Translations under genes and position numbers: made by a program
Assembly: GCA_022575985.1 (NCBI GenBank)
Contig: JAKSXM010000137.1
Location: 15,456,001 to 15,520,000 of the forward strand
Reading direction: 5' to 3'
Length of the DNA stretch: 64,000 bases
Source of the DNA: Anagrus nilaparvatae
Taxonomy: Eukaryota > Arthropoda > Insecta > Hymenoptera > Mymaridae
The notes under the pieces: model-generated
Seen by the model: the letters and a program-made list of their open reading frames with translations, nothing else
The model's database searches: none
What the model was told of the DNA's origin: nothing
In this document: positions 25,546 to 37,373 of the stretch, one piece after another
Layout of the letters: each line of letters starts with the position of its first letter
How positions within the stretch are numbered: the first letter of the stretch is position 1

Positions 25546-27476
25546 AAAAATAACTGTCATAAAATACACGAGTCCTTTAAATGACTCGATCTTACCTATA
25601 CAATCTATACTGAATTACCTTTCATTTTGGCCTTAAATTATAAGGTCTATCTTTCTGGTATTTATCATATTTTACGAAATAATATCAAAGACAGATTGAA
25701 AATAAGTTCACAAAGTAACCACGTAACCACGTTACTTTCCTTGTAGGCTAAAATAAAATATCTCATACATATTGCATGCCATTTCAAAGAAAATTTTGGT
25801 TTAAGGAACAAAGAACTTTTTCAGTGTTAAAAAAATGAAAATCCATACAAAAAAAGCAAGAAATAATTTACCTTGCAAAAAAGTTCCAATAGATTAATTG
25901 CAAAATCAGAATTTTTTAACAGTGTACATTACATATAAAACTTATAAATTTGCAAACTCTTTAAAATATAGTTAAAACATCTTAATTTTTATTTATTTTC
26001 AAACACAGTTTTGCCATTAATTTTATAAAGTACAACATAATAAGCTTTATATTTCCTTATAAGTATGCATAAATTATTATATAACTTAGTAGTACTACCT
26101 TAGATACTTAAAAACATTTTATCATTTAAAATTTTCTTATATATAATAATAATAATAATAACTTAATTATTTTATAAAATAACTTTAATTAGTTAAAGTA
26201 TAAGTAGCTAAAATGTAAACAAATTAATATTAATTATTAAATTTTTCTCACGCATCATAAAATATCTTTCAAAAAATTTAAGACAAATTAATAAAATAAA
26301 AAAAAAATTAATGACCACCTGCGTACACGTGTGTTTTTTAAAGCCAAGGACAACTGTCCAGTTATCAGTACAAATAAAGTAAAAAAGAAGGGGCAGGGAT
26401 AAAGGTGTGATTTCATTAAGTCGTGGGAAAAATATTTAAAAAAACAGGAGCCCCCTTTTTTTTGGCTGCTGCTGCTGTACTATATATAAAACCATTCATG
26501 ATTATGATGATGTCAGGAAACAACACGTGGCAAGCCAGCTGCTTTATACTACTATATTGCACTTCCCCCTTTAATATATTATCATACATATTATAAGAGT
26601 TCAATTACTGCACATATATATATATATATATGGCACACGCGATATATATATCGTGAAAAAAAAAGTCTCAGCATTATTGCTTATATATTATATACTCTAA
26701 CTATGCTGCATGCTGCGGCACACTTTTTTTTTTTGGCAATATATACCGTGCGAAAATATTTTTTTAAAAATAATATTATTTACTACTGACAGATGCCCAA
26801 TCATTTATTTTTAGTTTATTACTATATCTCTATATGTATTTACAGCTTCTTTACTTTTTTTTTTAATTAGAGCCTGATTATTATCGATCATATTTTTTAA
26901 ATTAAAATGTGCTTTAAAAACTATATTTTTTTTAGCTATATTTATAATTGTATCAATTAGGTAGTTTATTGTAAAATTTTTTTTAATTCAGTTTTTAATA
27001 AATATAAAAATTCAAATGTCTTTTTAGGTTTAATACTTTTTAATTATAAAGAATTTAAAAAATATATGTTAATATACTACAGCTTGAGGTCCTATAGAAA
27101 ATTTAAAGAGGAAAATGCCAATAATGATGTCATCTTCCACTCTCCTTTCTATAGGTTTGATGCATTTTCTCTGAATCTCTTATTAATTAACTTATAATTA
27201 AATAAATTAATCTTGTAACTGTAAATTGTATATTTTGTATTGTAAAAATTTCATATAATATATTGATGACAAATAACTATTAATTATGTTATATTTTAAT
27301 ATTATTGTAATATAGTATGTAAAGGGTCACAAACCCGTACAATTTTAACATCATTTGATGTTAAAATATTAAATAAATAAATAAATATACGTTTAAATAA
27401 TTATTATTAACTAGAGCATTGATAATTATGATTTAAAAACGTTTGTATTTATAAAATAAAATAATTTTAAGTCCTT
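25546..27476. other. AT-rich spacer with a unique island at 26310-26600
   Basis: The island is non-repetitive and GC-richer than its surroundings. It carries CACCTG (26316-26321), ACACGTGT (26325-26332), GTGTTTTTTAAAGC (26331-26344) and a CACGTG at about 26525. It could be a cis-regulatory element. The only long frame (26416-26604 minus) shows no recognised domain. An (AT)n run lies at about 26611-26630. The remainder is plain AT-rich DNA. Confidence 0.45.
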
Positions 27477-27562
27477 TTTATACCAGATTAATTTTTTTTT
27501 TACCAGATCATAACGCTGTAGCCAAAGCACACAGGATTTAAAAAAATTAATCTGGTGTAAAA
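27477..27562. repeat. Short hairpin repeat with ACCAGATTAATTTTTTT arms
   Basis: Left arm ACCAGATTAATTTTTTT near 27482-27498 and right arm AAAAAAATTAATCTGGTGT near 27540-27558 form a stem around a ~40-nt loop. It is probably a MITE remnant. Flanking duplication is unclear. Confidence 0.55.
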
Positions 27563-29480
27563 ATGTTTTTATAACCCAGGTTTAGACTTACTAATTTTTT
27601 GGTCAACAAACGATTTTATACAGCGCTTGTCAATAAATGAAGAATGCCTCAAATCGTAGTTAACGTGCGAATTGGGTCATTCTTTACTTTTCTGGATAAG
27701 AGTCATAAATATAATATTTTCTAAAATTGAAAATTAAATAATGGTTTTAACAATTCAATTATACCAACAAATACTGAGTAAGATTCAAAGAGTAAAACTT
27801 TTGTTGAAATTGTTTATTGAGATTTAAGTATTGTGGTATAGTGTTTAAATTATTTATTTAATTGAAAATTCATATTATAATTGATTTATATTTAATAATT
27901 TTAATTGAAATTACAAAGTTTAAAGTTTATGGTACATAATTCAAAGTTCAATTATTTATTTCATTTAAACAATAAAAAATTTTTAGCTAATATTCTGTTG
28001 TTTCTATATTCCTTTTCTATAAGAATACAAAATTTAACAAAATTCTATTTTTGTCGATAAACCACTAAAGTATAAATAAAGCACATTTGGCAAAAGAAAA
28101 ATCTAATAAAAAAAGTAAAATTATTACACAGACAGCCAGCTGTACAACAACTCAAATCCAATTTCTCAAAATAAAAATCTAAAATATACAAGCACCAATA
28201 CCAAAGAAAATTAAATTAATTAATAAAATATTATTTACATTTTATATTATAACTAATATATTCATTGACATACTAGTCAAACATTCATTATTTACACATA
28301 TGCACCTCTTTTTTGTCTATAAAAAACGAGTGAGAAAGATCTCTACACTCATATAATATTTATTAAATGCACAGATGCGTTATTATAGTTTTACATCTGC
28401 GCTTTTATTTTATTTTTTGACTTTAACAAAATTAGTCTAAAAGTACTTTTATTATTTACATTAGCTATATTTTTTTATTATTTGAAAAAAAATTTTTTTT
28501 TTTAACAACGTACTTACTTTTTTGTGCTTAATAATAAAATTGTCATTGTTTTTTCTAATTCTAAAAGTGCACCATAGGTCATTTTTATTATAGTGTTTGC
28601 ATATAAATAATAATAATAATAAAACTTAAGAAAATGAACATCTGTATAATATGTATAAATGTTAAATATTCGCCATCTGCGCGTGCATCTATGTTATAGC
28701 TGATAAACTATATATTGTGTTTAAAAAGTACGTCTATTAGTGTGTGCTATTAGACATATTAAAAAAAAATTTTTTTCTTTCTATTGTTCGACTTAAATAG
28801 AGAGGTTTTTTTTTTATTGTTATTATGTGTTTATATGTTTTATTGTTATTAATGATTTTTGGTTAAAATAGGTACAAATTATTTGTTTGTGTTTGCAATT
28901 TTATTAATTATGTTATTTATTTAATTAGTAATTTATATGGATGATATATATTTGTTTAAAGTTTTTAGTTAGTTAATTAATTAAAAGTTTTATGTTATAT
29001 CGTTTGCTAAATTATATAAATATTAGCAATTTTTTTGAAAATATTATTTTCAGCAAGTTATTGGTATATATTTGTATCTATTTTTTGGTTTAAAATTACC
29101 GGTTTTTCAATTACTTGCAAAATTAAAACTCTGAACTAAAATAGGTTTTATATGGCTGAAGTAACTTTTAATATTTTTTTGAGACAACATTATTTACAAA
29201 TTTAAATCAGATTCGGTTAATCAAGTGACGCAGAATTTCAAGAACTATAACTTTCGTGGAAAATAATTAGCTATTACATCCAAAAATAAAAATAATAATT
29301 ACTTACTTTTTATTTTTTGGTGGAAATAATTTTCTAACAAAAATGTTTACAAGTTTAAGGGTCGAATCTAAAAAATAAACATATATATATACTTAGTTCT
29401 ATAAAATTAAAAAAAAAAATTAGGTATTATAGGTCCAAAAAAAACTTATAACTGGTTTTTGTATTCACACAACCTTCGAG
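27563..29480. other. AT-rich spacer, no gene recognised
   Basis: Low-complexity AT-rich sequence with (TAA)n-type runs near 28604-28620. Nothing coding or structured was identified. Confidence 0.5.
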
Positions 29481-29697
29481 CATGAAACATGTTAACTTAT
29501 AACAGATTTAACTTCCTCGTTGTAACATATACTCCCTAATTATTACTATTAATAATATATTTTCTACTACCACTAGAAATGAAAAATATTCTAAGTTCAT
29601 TTGACCCATCCCCCCTAAAAACATTAATTTTTTACCCCCCCCCCCTTTGCTGAGAGGGAGTTTTTGGGTACTCTTCCTTGTGAATATGTTCCATGTT
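29481..29697 (-). mobile_element. Dispersed MITE-like repeat (CATGAAACATGTT family), copy 3
   Basis: The + strand begins CATGAAACATGTTAACTTAT and ends ATGTTCCATGTT, so the copy lies on the minus strand relative to copy 1. It includes ATACTCCCTAATTATTA and a C-run at about 29635-29645. The inverted ends (CATG(A/G)AACATGTT) are clearest here. Confidence 0.7.
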
Positions 29698-30805
29698 GAA
29701 AAAAATAATGGGATTTGTTTATATTGTAGAACCGGAAATTTAAATATAAGATCCGGGGAGTGGCGCGCTTGTACCCCCCAAAAATTGCCCTCCTCCCTAG
29801 AACCTCCCTCCTCCCTCCCTCCCTCCGCCCTGTGCAGTTGCCCCCTGGACATGCCTCCCAGACAATTGTCATCCTGAAAAACTAAGCAATTAACAAATTA
29901 ATAAAATTTAATACCCTTAGGTCCAGCTTGCCAGAGTTAGGTGCGAATACATCGTCAAGTAGTAAGTGAAGTTTCTAGTTTTATATTGCGGGGCTTTCCT
30001 CCAAAAACCCCAGGGGGAGTGCCCCCTCTCTTCGAGCATCATTGATCTAGTTACCATTGGGGTAGGAGTAAGTACATCATTAAGAGGTAAGTAGAGAATC
30101 CGGTTTTATATTGCGCATCTGAACCGCCACTATAGGGGTCAAACTCTCCTCAGCCACCGTCCAGCTTACCGTAAGGTTAGTTTTTTTTAATAAACTAATT
30201 AGTATAGCATATAAAAATGAATTTTTCGTACTATTTATTTCATTTGCATAATTTTTTTCTAAAACTCAAAGGCCATAAAAATCAATAATTTTGCTTTCAA
30301 AAACACTTATGTACTTACGACTTTGTGAAATAAATTAAACATATTGTTATTATATTTGACATTTTTTCTTATATTAAATTATATAAAGCTACTTCGCCAA
30401 AAGGCAACAATATTTAGAGAAATTTTTTAAAAAACGAGTATTTTATTTTATTTATTATATATTTTTTATTTATTTTTTTGAATTTGATTTTATCAAAAGA
30501 ACATTTTTATTTTTTCAATCTCTAAAATAATCAAAATAAATATTTGCTTTCATTTATTATTACATTTTCCATTTATTTATTTTTATTCTGTCTTTATGAG
30601 CTTATGTGTACTTTTTTATGCTCTCTTTATTAGCTTTGGTTTTTTTAATTTTTAAATGTATCATATATTGATAACTGTGTTTAATTGATAATTTAATCTT
30701 CAAATTTCGATTCAAAAATCTCAATTCTAAAATGGGCCTTTTAAAATTCCCAAATAAAAAAACTTGTACACTAGGTTTGCATATTATATATACCCAAAGA
30801 ACTTT
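29698..30805. other. GC-rich block followed by AT-rich spacer
   Basis: 29745-29875 is C-rich and pyrimidine-biased, opening in all frames by composition alone. 29919-30180 contains two imperfect copies, about 123 bp apart, of a segment with GTAAGTGAAG or GTAAGTAGAG followed by GGTTTTATATTGCG-like sequence. It is bounded by GTCCAGCTTGCCAGAG and GTCCAGCTTACCGTAAG. This may be an unclassified retroelement remnant. The rest to 30805 is AT-rich without support for a gene. Confidence 0.45.
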
Positions 30806-31009
30806 CATGGAACATGTTAATGCTTATATACTGACTATTTATATATTACAAAAATTTCAGCTTTCTAAAGTATCTTGTAAAATCAAAATAAGTCCGTAAA
30901 TCCAGAATATTCTAACTCCATAAATCGAAATTATTCTAAATCGCATTCAAAGTCCCCATCTCTAATTTCAGCCCTTCTGGGGAACCCCTCTCTGTAAACA
31001 TGTTCCATA
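30806..31009 (-). mobile_element. Dispersed MITE-like repeat (CATGAAACATGTT family), copy 4
   Basis: Runs from CATGGAACATGTTAATGCTT to GTAAACATGTTCCAT, with ATTCTAACTCC, AAATTATTCTAAAT and GGGGAACCCCTCTCTG in between, as in the other minus-oriented copies. An open frame overlapping it (30931-31287 minus) is treated as chance. Confidence 0.65.
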
Positions 31010-32637
31010 CTAATAGAAATAGAAATTTGATTCCATTTGACTCTAATTCTCACGAAACACGCGAATTTGAAGGATATAAAGGAAGATAGAAGGATAGATA
31101 ATATTTTACTTTTACAATAATTCATAGAAATTCCAATGTTGATACCCTTAAGTTTATTATACATAAAAGGATGATATATCCTATAACTTTGTTGTGCAAT
31201 CAACACTATATTTGTTAGTATATATACCTTTATCAGACTTAATATTAAAACCCATTGAACTGTGTTAAAAACATCTACAGAGACCACAAAATATCCTTTG
31301 GTAAGTTGACCATTTATTTAAATCCAATAAAGGATACAAGTATGAGTTTTAAGGTTCTATTGTTCATAGATAAGCAACAGCTGAAGAATTTCTGTAACAT
31401 TAATAATTTAATCTAAATCCCTGGCATATTAAATTTAAAACTAACTTTTTTTTTGGGTGAATCGATATAAAATTGGGATCAAGGATTATAGTAATAATTC
31501 TGATTAAAATAAATAGAGAAAATTGATTATTATAAAAGAAATATTAAAAAATTAGATAGTGTCCTTTTATTTGCATGCCTGATACAATAAATTTTTCAAT
31601 TTAATAGTTTTATTGTATATTGACTGTATTTCTTATATAAAAAAATTACAGAAAGGAATAAGTTAAAAGGTATAAAAAGAAATTTTAAATTGATGATTTT
31701 TCTCTTGATAATCTTTTAGATTCAGTGTAAACTCTTCCAAGGAATCAAAAAACAAGTTTTAAAGTTCATGCTTTAGAAGCTTTATAAGTCAGTATATTGC
31801 TTGAAATTTCTTGAGATTAACAAATTCCCAAGATACGTGTTGTGTGTATAGAGCAAGAGTGCAGGTGTTTACTGTTATATTCAAGAAAATGAATTTTCCT
31901 TTTTACTATGTAATATCTAATCTTTAATATTGAAGCAAAATCTGTTTTTAGAATAAAAAGCTTTTTTATGTTCAAAATGTATTTTACAATTTATAAATTT
32001 AATTTCAAAGCTAATACTTGTTATATATATTTTGTGGGTATATATATAACTATTACTATTGTAGATCTAGGATGTGGATTTACATATAGCTAATTTTATC
32101 CAATTTTTAATAATTTTTGTTAGTTAAAAATTGATTAATACTTATTAAAACATAGTCAATTTTTTTGATATCATATTCATTTTAGAACTGTTTAAAAAGT
32201 AATAAAAAATACCCTGCCAACTAGCTGGCACTAAGGTTCCTCAAACAATTAGCTTAATACATTAATATCACCGATGCCACTTATATCACCGATTACAACC
32301 ATGCAATCATACATTCATTTCTCTCTTAATTCCATTATAGTTGTGAAATATCACCGGTTACAATATTTTCAGATATTAGTACCTTCATGGAATCAAATCA
32401 GGTATTACACTAAAAAAAAAAAAATATTGCAGTTTTCTTAATTTTAAGAAAAAAATTTTTTAAGAATTCGGTATAAAATCCAAAAAATTACTATATAAAC
32501 GAACTTTTTAAAACTAGTACTCTCATAGAAATAAATTAGGTACTTGGTCCAAAAATAAAATAAAACTTTTTTTCAGTACTCAAAGCCAACGAAGCTCGTA
32601 AATAAAATTTTTTAACCTTCCTTTTAGCTAAAAAATC
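31010..32637. other. AT-rich spacer; a CAGGTGT at 31862; degenerate repeats near 32370-32640
   Basis: Mostly featureless. GCAGGTGTTTAC at 31861-31872 is an isolated occurrence of the motif clustered at 39.7-43 kb. From about 32370, phrases such as TAGTACTCTCATAGAAATAAA and CAGTACTCAAAGCCAACGAAG begin the degenerate edge of the repeat block at 32.6-34.8 kb. Confidence 0.45.
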
Positions 32638-32921
32638 ATTACCAGAATGCAGAACAGTGCTTGAAAGTATATTCTTACACTTTTTTTTCAGTGTTCAAAA
32701 CCAACGAAGCTCCCGGGAGAAAATCGATCATGTATCCCCATATATGACCATGTATCAAATTCGAGTTATAAAGTAGAAACCATACTTTCAAATATAAGTA
32801 CTTTCGTGGAAATAAATTAAGTATTACATCCAAATTAAAAAAAAAAAAAGTACCTAGAGCTTTTTTGATAAAAAAATTGGGTCTTAACTCCGTAACGTTT
32901 GTGAAATATAACCAATTACCT

Positions 32922-32956
<35 letters not shown>

Positions 32957-33030
32957 GACTTTTTTTAAAAACCGGTTTTTTAGCTTCCTGGGGTCTCAAA
33001 ATGTGCTTATATACCAAAAAATCAAAAATC
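32638..33030 (+). repeat. Segmental duplication block, left copy
   Basis: The stretch with CCAGAATGCAGAACAGTGCT, CCCGGGAGAAAATCGATCAT and CTTAACTCCGTAACGTTTGT recurs at 33972-34210 and 34560-34815 with few changes. A (CA)n run at about 32928-32951 is shared in shortened form with the right copy (34720-34737). Frames here in both orientations are repeat shadows. Confidence 0.75.
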
Positions 33031-33150
33031 GAAATTTTACCTATCACAATGGTTCCTCTTTTAGGAACCAAAATATTTTTGAGCATAGGAAAAAAAATTC
33101 TGGTTTCAAATTTGTTGGCAATATTTTTAAAAAATAGCTCAAAAATCATT

Positions 33151-34036
33151 ACCAGAATGCAGAACAGTGCTTGAAAGTATATTTTAAAACTTTTTTTTCA
33201 GTACTCAAAGCCGACGAAACTCATAAAAAAATATTTTTGAGGATACACACCAAACCTAAAAGAGTTTTTTGCTACGCAAAAAAGATTGAATGTTTATTTA
33301 ATTCTTTAGAGAGGAATTATTTTGCGGTTAATTATTTTAAAAAAATTAACCTCAAAATAATTCCTCTCTAAAGAATTAAATAAACATTCAATCTTTTCTG
33401 CGTAACAAAAAACTCTTTTAGGTTTGGTGTGTAGGAAAAAAAATTTCTGGTATCAAATTTGTTGGCAATATTTTTATAAAATAGCTAAAAAATCGTTACC
33501 AGAATGCAGAACAGTGCTGGAAAGTATATTTTTAAACTTTTTTTTCAGTACTCAAAGCCGACGAAGCTCATAAAAAAATATTTTTGAGGATAGGAAAAAA
33601 ATTTCTGGTATCAAATTTGTTGGCAATATTTTTATAAAATAGCTAAAAAATCATTACCAGAATGCAGAACAGTGCTTAACAGTATATTTTTAAACTTTTT
33701 TTTCAGTACTCAAAGCCGACGAAGCTCGTAAAAAAATATTTTTGAGCATAGGAAAAAAATTTCTGGTATCAAATTTGTTGGCAATATTTTTATAAAATAG
33801 CTAAAAAATCATTACCAGAATGCAGAACAGTGCTTAACAGTATATTTTTAAACTTTTTTTTCAGTACTCAAAGCCGACGAAGCTCGTAAAAAAATATTTT
33901 TGAGCATAGGAAAAAAATTTCTGGTATCAAATTTGTTGGCAATATTTTTATAAAATAGCTGAAAAATCATTACCAGAATGCAGAACAGTGCTTGAAAGTA
34001 TATTTTTAAACTTTTTTTTCAGTATTCAAAACCGAC
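33151..34036 (+). repeat. 158-bp tandem array, about 4.5 units
   Basis: The anchor ACCAGAATGCAGAACAGTGC occurs at 33151, 33498, 33656, 33814 and 33972. The last four are exactly 158 bp apart. The first gap is 347 bp because that unit holds a MITE plus its TA duplication. Each unit carries CAGTACTCAAAGCCGACGAA and TCTGGTATCAAATTTGTTGG. Units at 33656 and 33814 share a private CTTAACAGT variant, suggesting recent duplication of that pair. Confidence 0.88.
33246..33431. mobile_element. TA-flanked palindromic MITE, 186 bp
   Basis: Nearly the whole element is an inverted repeat, beginning CACACCAAACCTAAAAGAG and ending in its complement, with a short AT loop. TA is duplicated at 33244-33245 and 33432-33433. 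The neighbouring 158-bp units show the uninterrupted site GAGGATAGGAAA, which proves the boundaries. Tc1/mariner-type mobilisation is inferred from the TA target. A partial relative lies at 16049-16100. Confidence 0.9.
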
Positions 34037-34830
34037 GAAGCTCCCGGGAGAAAATCGATCATGTATCCCCATATATGACCATGTATCAGATTCGAGATAT
34101 AAAGTAGAAACCATACTTTCAAATATAAGTACTTTCTTGGAAATAAATGAGGTATTACATCCAAATTAAAAAAAAAAAAAGTACCTAGATCTTTTTTGGT
34201 GAAAAAATTGTTGAAAAATAAATTAGGTCTTAATTTAATAACGGTTGTGAAACATCACCGGTAGCAATATTTTCAGATATTAGTACTTTCATGGAATTAA
34301 ATGAGGTATTACACACACAAAAAAAATATTGCAGGTTTTTTAATTATTTTCTTTTTTTAATTTTGAGAAAAAATTTTTGAAAAAATTCGGTATCAGATCC
34401 AAAAAATGACTATAAACAAACTTTCTAAAACTAGTACTTTCATAGAAATAAATTAGGTACTACGTCCAAAAAGAAAAAAAAAAATTATTTTTTTTTGTAT
34501 TTTTTCGTGAAAAAAATTTTGGGAAAAAAATTTTCAAAAAATTAAGTATCAGATTCGAGATATCGAGTTAAAACCATACTTTCAAATATAAGTACTTTTG
34601 TGGAAATAAATGAGGTATTACATCCAAATTAAAAAAAAAAAAAGTACCTCGAGCTTTTTTGGTGAAAAAATTGGGTCTTAACTCCGTAACGTTTGTGAAA
34701 TATAACCAATTACCTACATACACACACGCACACACATACAGACTTTTTTTAAAAATCGGTTTTTTAGCTTCCTGGGGTCTCAAAATGTGCCCATATACCA
34801 AAAAATCAAAAATCGAAATTTTACCTAAAA
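34037..34830 (+). repeat. Segmental duplication block, right copies
   Basis: 34037-34210 repeats the CCCGGGAGAAAATCGATCAT segment of 32710-32850. 34560-34815 repeats the following part, including CTTAACTCCGTAACGTTTGT, the CA-rich run and TTCCTGGGGTCTCAAAATGT. 34210-34560 holds degenerate phrases of the same block. This is best explained by local duplication and partial tandem amplification. Confidence 0.75.
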
Positions 34831-34879
34831 ATGACTTGGTTAACTAACCAGAACAAAATTTTTTTTTCAAACATTTTGT

Positions 34880-35020
34880 TCAATGTTATTTTAGGTCTTG
34901 GATTGACGTTTTCGACGGGAATTTTTGGAAAAATATTAATTTCGACCAAAAATTTAGGATACTAAAGAATTTATTTTTTTTTAGATTTTTGATTTTTAGG
35001 GTTTTAAAAAAGCTCAATCA
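34880..35020 (-). repeat. Diverged copy of the 20.9-kb hairpin repeat
   Basis: TCTTGGATTGACGTTTTC, AGATTTTTGATTTTTAGGG and the sequence between them match the reverse complement of 20900-21060. No arms or target duplication can be delimited. Confidence 0.5.
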
Positions 35021-36717
35021 TCTTTTTATACATATAATTGGAAAAAATTTTTCCATTTACTTGGACTATTCAAGAAAAAATTTCTTTTAACTTCATAACA
35101 GAAAAAAAATTTAGCTTTTCATGAAGCAGAATTCTTGTTCTTTGTGTAATATAATGGTTCTCGTTTATCTAAAAGCTCCTAGAGTACCAGCAAGAATAAT
35201 TTAAATTCCTTTAACGTTATCTGAATCCTACAATTAAATGATTAATCAGATACTGATATACCATGCATGATTATAACTGTACTTAAGATATCATTTGTTA
35301 ACGATTAAATAAGGAGTTAACAAGTGTGTGTCTTGAAACTAATTGCAGTTTATATATGTCAACAATTATATTTAATCATGTTTACTAAGTTTTAGTTCCA
35401 ATGTAATATACGTAATATAAGAAGATACTATCTATAGTCAAATAGCTAGTTTGTGTGAAATAATTATTGCAAATAAAATTTTGTACTTTTCTTTTAAAAT
35501 TTTTTGTGAAAGCTATTATTTATAAAGAATTTTTTTTTGTCTGATAATAAAAAACAAACAATATAATTAATAAAGACTTTCAAATAAAAATGAAATGTGT
35601 TAATGATATTATTTACAAATATAATATCCAATCGATACTTATGTACATGTGTATATCAATTTTTTAGCAAGTTGCACGCGATATTTTTGTTTGCATTATA
35701 AATAACATGTATCAATATATATGCATTGTATTTTATAAAAACATAACCCTAAGTAACTTAGGAATTTAAGAATTAAGGCCCATGATGAAGCGCACAGCCT
35801 ATTACAGTTACCACTTGTTTCCCTAATCCTGATAGATAGGCGTGCTGGATTATTATCCTTGCGACTTTATCCTTGTAGATTTCCTTAATTGCAAAAAAAG
35901 AAGACATAGGAAGTTCTCTCAGATTCCACCCTCAGTGATCCAATCCAAAGATTTTCGGTTAGGGGCATCAAGCAAACCCAAGCACCATCAAGTAGGAGCC
36001 TTATAACCACATAGGCGCACTCGAGATCTTTACTACCTTATCCACTTTCTTTCAAAGAAAAGTTTCTGAATCATTGACCAAAGTGGTTAGCCCATTTTGA
36101 TAACATTTAAAAGTGCTTTTATTAAGCTCTCGTATTTGAGCGTAAAAAATTTTTTATTAAAAGGCAGCCTAACGTATAAAGCATTTTTAAATCTATTGTT
36201 TGTTTTTCTCTATGTACAATATGTTTATAATTTTAAAGGATAATATTCATTTTCAAATAAAGCTTACATAACATGACAATTTAATTTTTTATTTTTTTGC
36301 AAATGATATCTTTGTTTATATAAACTTTATTTGTTTTGTTTAATATAAATTCTACGAAATATGAACATTTTAATTTTTCAGAAGCTTGTCGTAACAATAT
36401 AAATAACTGACGTATTTTTGTATTAAATAAAAAATCAAATAAATAAATATATATACAATAACCAGATAAATTGTCTATTTTTATCGTATTCAATAATTTA
36501 TTCATAACCTGCCAAAATTGAATCCAAATAAAGTACCTTAACAGGAGGAAGGGTGTACAGGACAATTATCTTTTAAAGCAATTAATATCTTATTTTTCTT
36601 AAGATTCTGCGACATTTTCATGTGAAATGAAAAAAAATGGAATGAAAAAAAAAACCACAAGCAAAATTTCGGTTGTGGCAAATGAAAAAATTTTGATTGA
36701 AGCAAACAATTTTTTAA
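35021..36717. other. AT-rich spacer with a GC-richer block at 35780-36080
   Basis: The 300-bp block at 35780-36080 stands out in composition but has no open frame with recognisable domains on either strand. It may be an old retroelement remnant (the minus strand has GATGGTGCTTGGG) or regulatory DNA. The rest is featureless. Confidence 0.4.
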
Positions 36718-36870
36718 CATGAAACATTTTTAATGGGAGGGGTACCCTGGGAATCCAAAAAAATAAGAGAGAAGAAGCCAAAAGTGTCCAATTTAGGGGG
36801 GGGGGGGGGATAAAATGGGACTAAGAATAATTTCTATCGAGGAACTTAAAATAATTCAAGTCTAACATGA
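36718..36870 (+). mobile_element. Dispersed MITE-like repeat (CATGAAACATGTT family), copy 5
   Basis: Begins CATGAAACATTTTTAATGGG, then GGAGGGGTACCCTGGGAATCC as in copy 1. It has a long G-run (about 36797-36809) and GGGACTAAGAATAATTTC. The 3' end is unclear near TCTAACATGAAA. Confidence 0.65.
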
Positions 36871-37049
36871 AATACATTTTTACCGAAAATGATCTAGTTT
36901 TGCCCAAAATATCAAATTTAAAATCATTTTTAGCGGTTTTTCAACATTTTCATCGAGTAATTAATTAATGTTGCTGCTGAAAATGAATATAATATCCGTT
37001 TTTGCCGGAAGGCAATCTTATCCAAAATAGGAAAATATATACTATTATA

Positions 37050-37373
37050 GGTTGACAGGTGGTTTTTTCAACATTTTTTTGTCAAATCACGGTTTAGGGT
37101 GTTTACTTACTGTACGTTACCCGTTTGGTTTACTACAAGTTTTTTGGGTTGCTGATTATTTTAATGTACTTTTTATGTATTTGCTTGAATATATAGATTT
37201 TTTATATAGGTTTTTGGGGTCTCTGATCATGAATTTCGGGGTCCTTCTCATGAGATATTGGGGCTACACCTTTAAATCTGCAAAAAATACCCCTTTCAGC
37301 AAATTTAAGGGTTAAGTGTCAATTTCTCAAACATAAGACCCCGAAATTCGTTTTCAGCGACCCGGAAAACCTA
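37050..37373. repeat. Single-unit relative of the ~140-bp foldback repeat
   Basis: A forward GGGTCTCTGATCATGAATTT near 37217 and an inverted CCCGAAATTC with CAGCGACCC ending near 37363 flank a CACCTTTAAATCTGC and AAATTTAAGGGTTAAG palindromic centre. The layout and motifs match the arrays at 21.7 and 54.3 kb, with a minimal unit number. Its right end abuts the foldback at 37374. An 87-codon frame here (37052-37315) is a repeat artefact. Confidence 0.65.

Noticed and set aside
29508..29877. Several overlapping frames of 76-114 codons on both strands
   Set aside because: They arise from a C/T-biased stretch that lacks stops by composition, and they overlap a dispersed repeat.
31861..31873. Isolated CAGGTGT as a separate regulatory site
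   Set aside because: A single motif in featureless DNA is not enough by itself; mentioned only as part of the window-wide pattern.
32925..32960. (CA)n run as a CRISPR-like or structured array
   Set aside because: Plain dinucleotide microsatellite.
32675..33149. Frames containing VCVCVCVC or THTHTHTH
   Set aside because: Translations of a (CA)n microsatellite within a duplicated repeat block.
35780..36080. GC-richer block as a gene fragment
   Set aside because: All frames on both strands contain stops and no motif was recognised. Left as unclassified.
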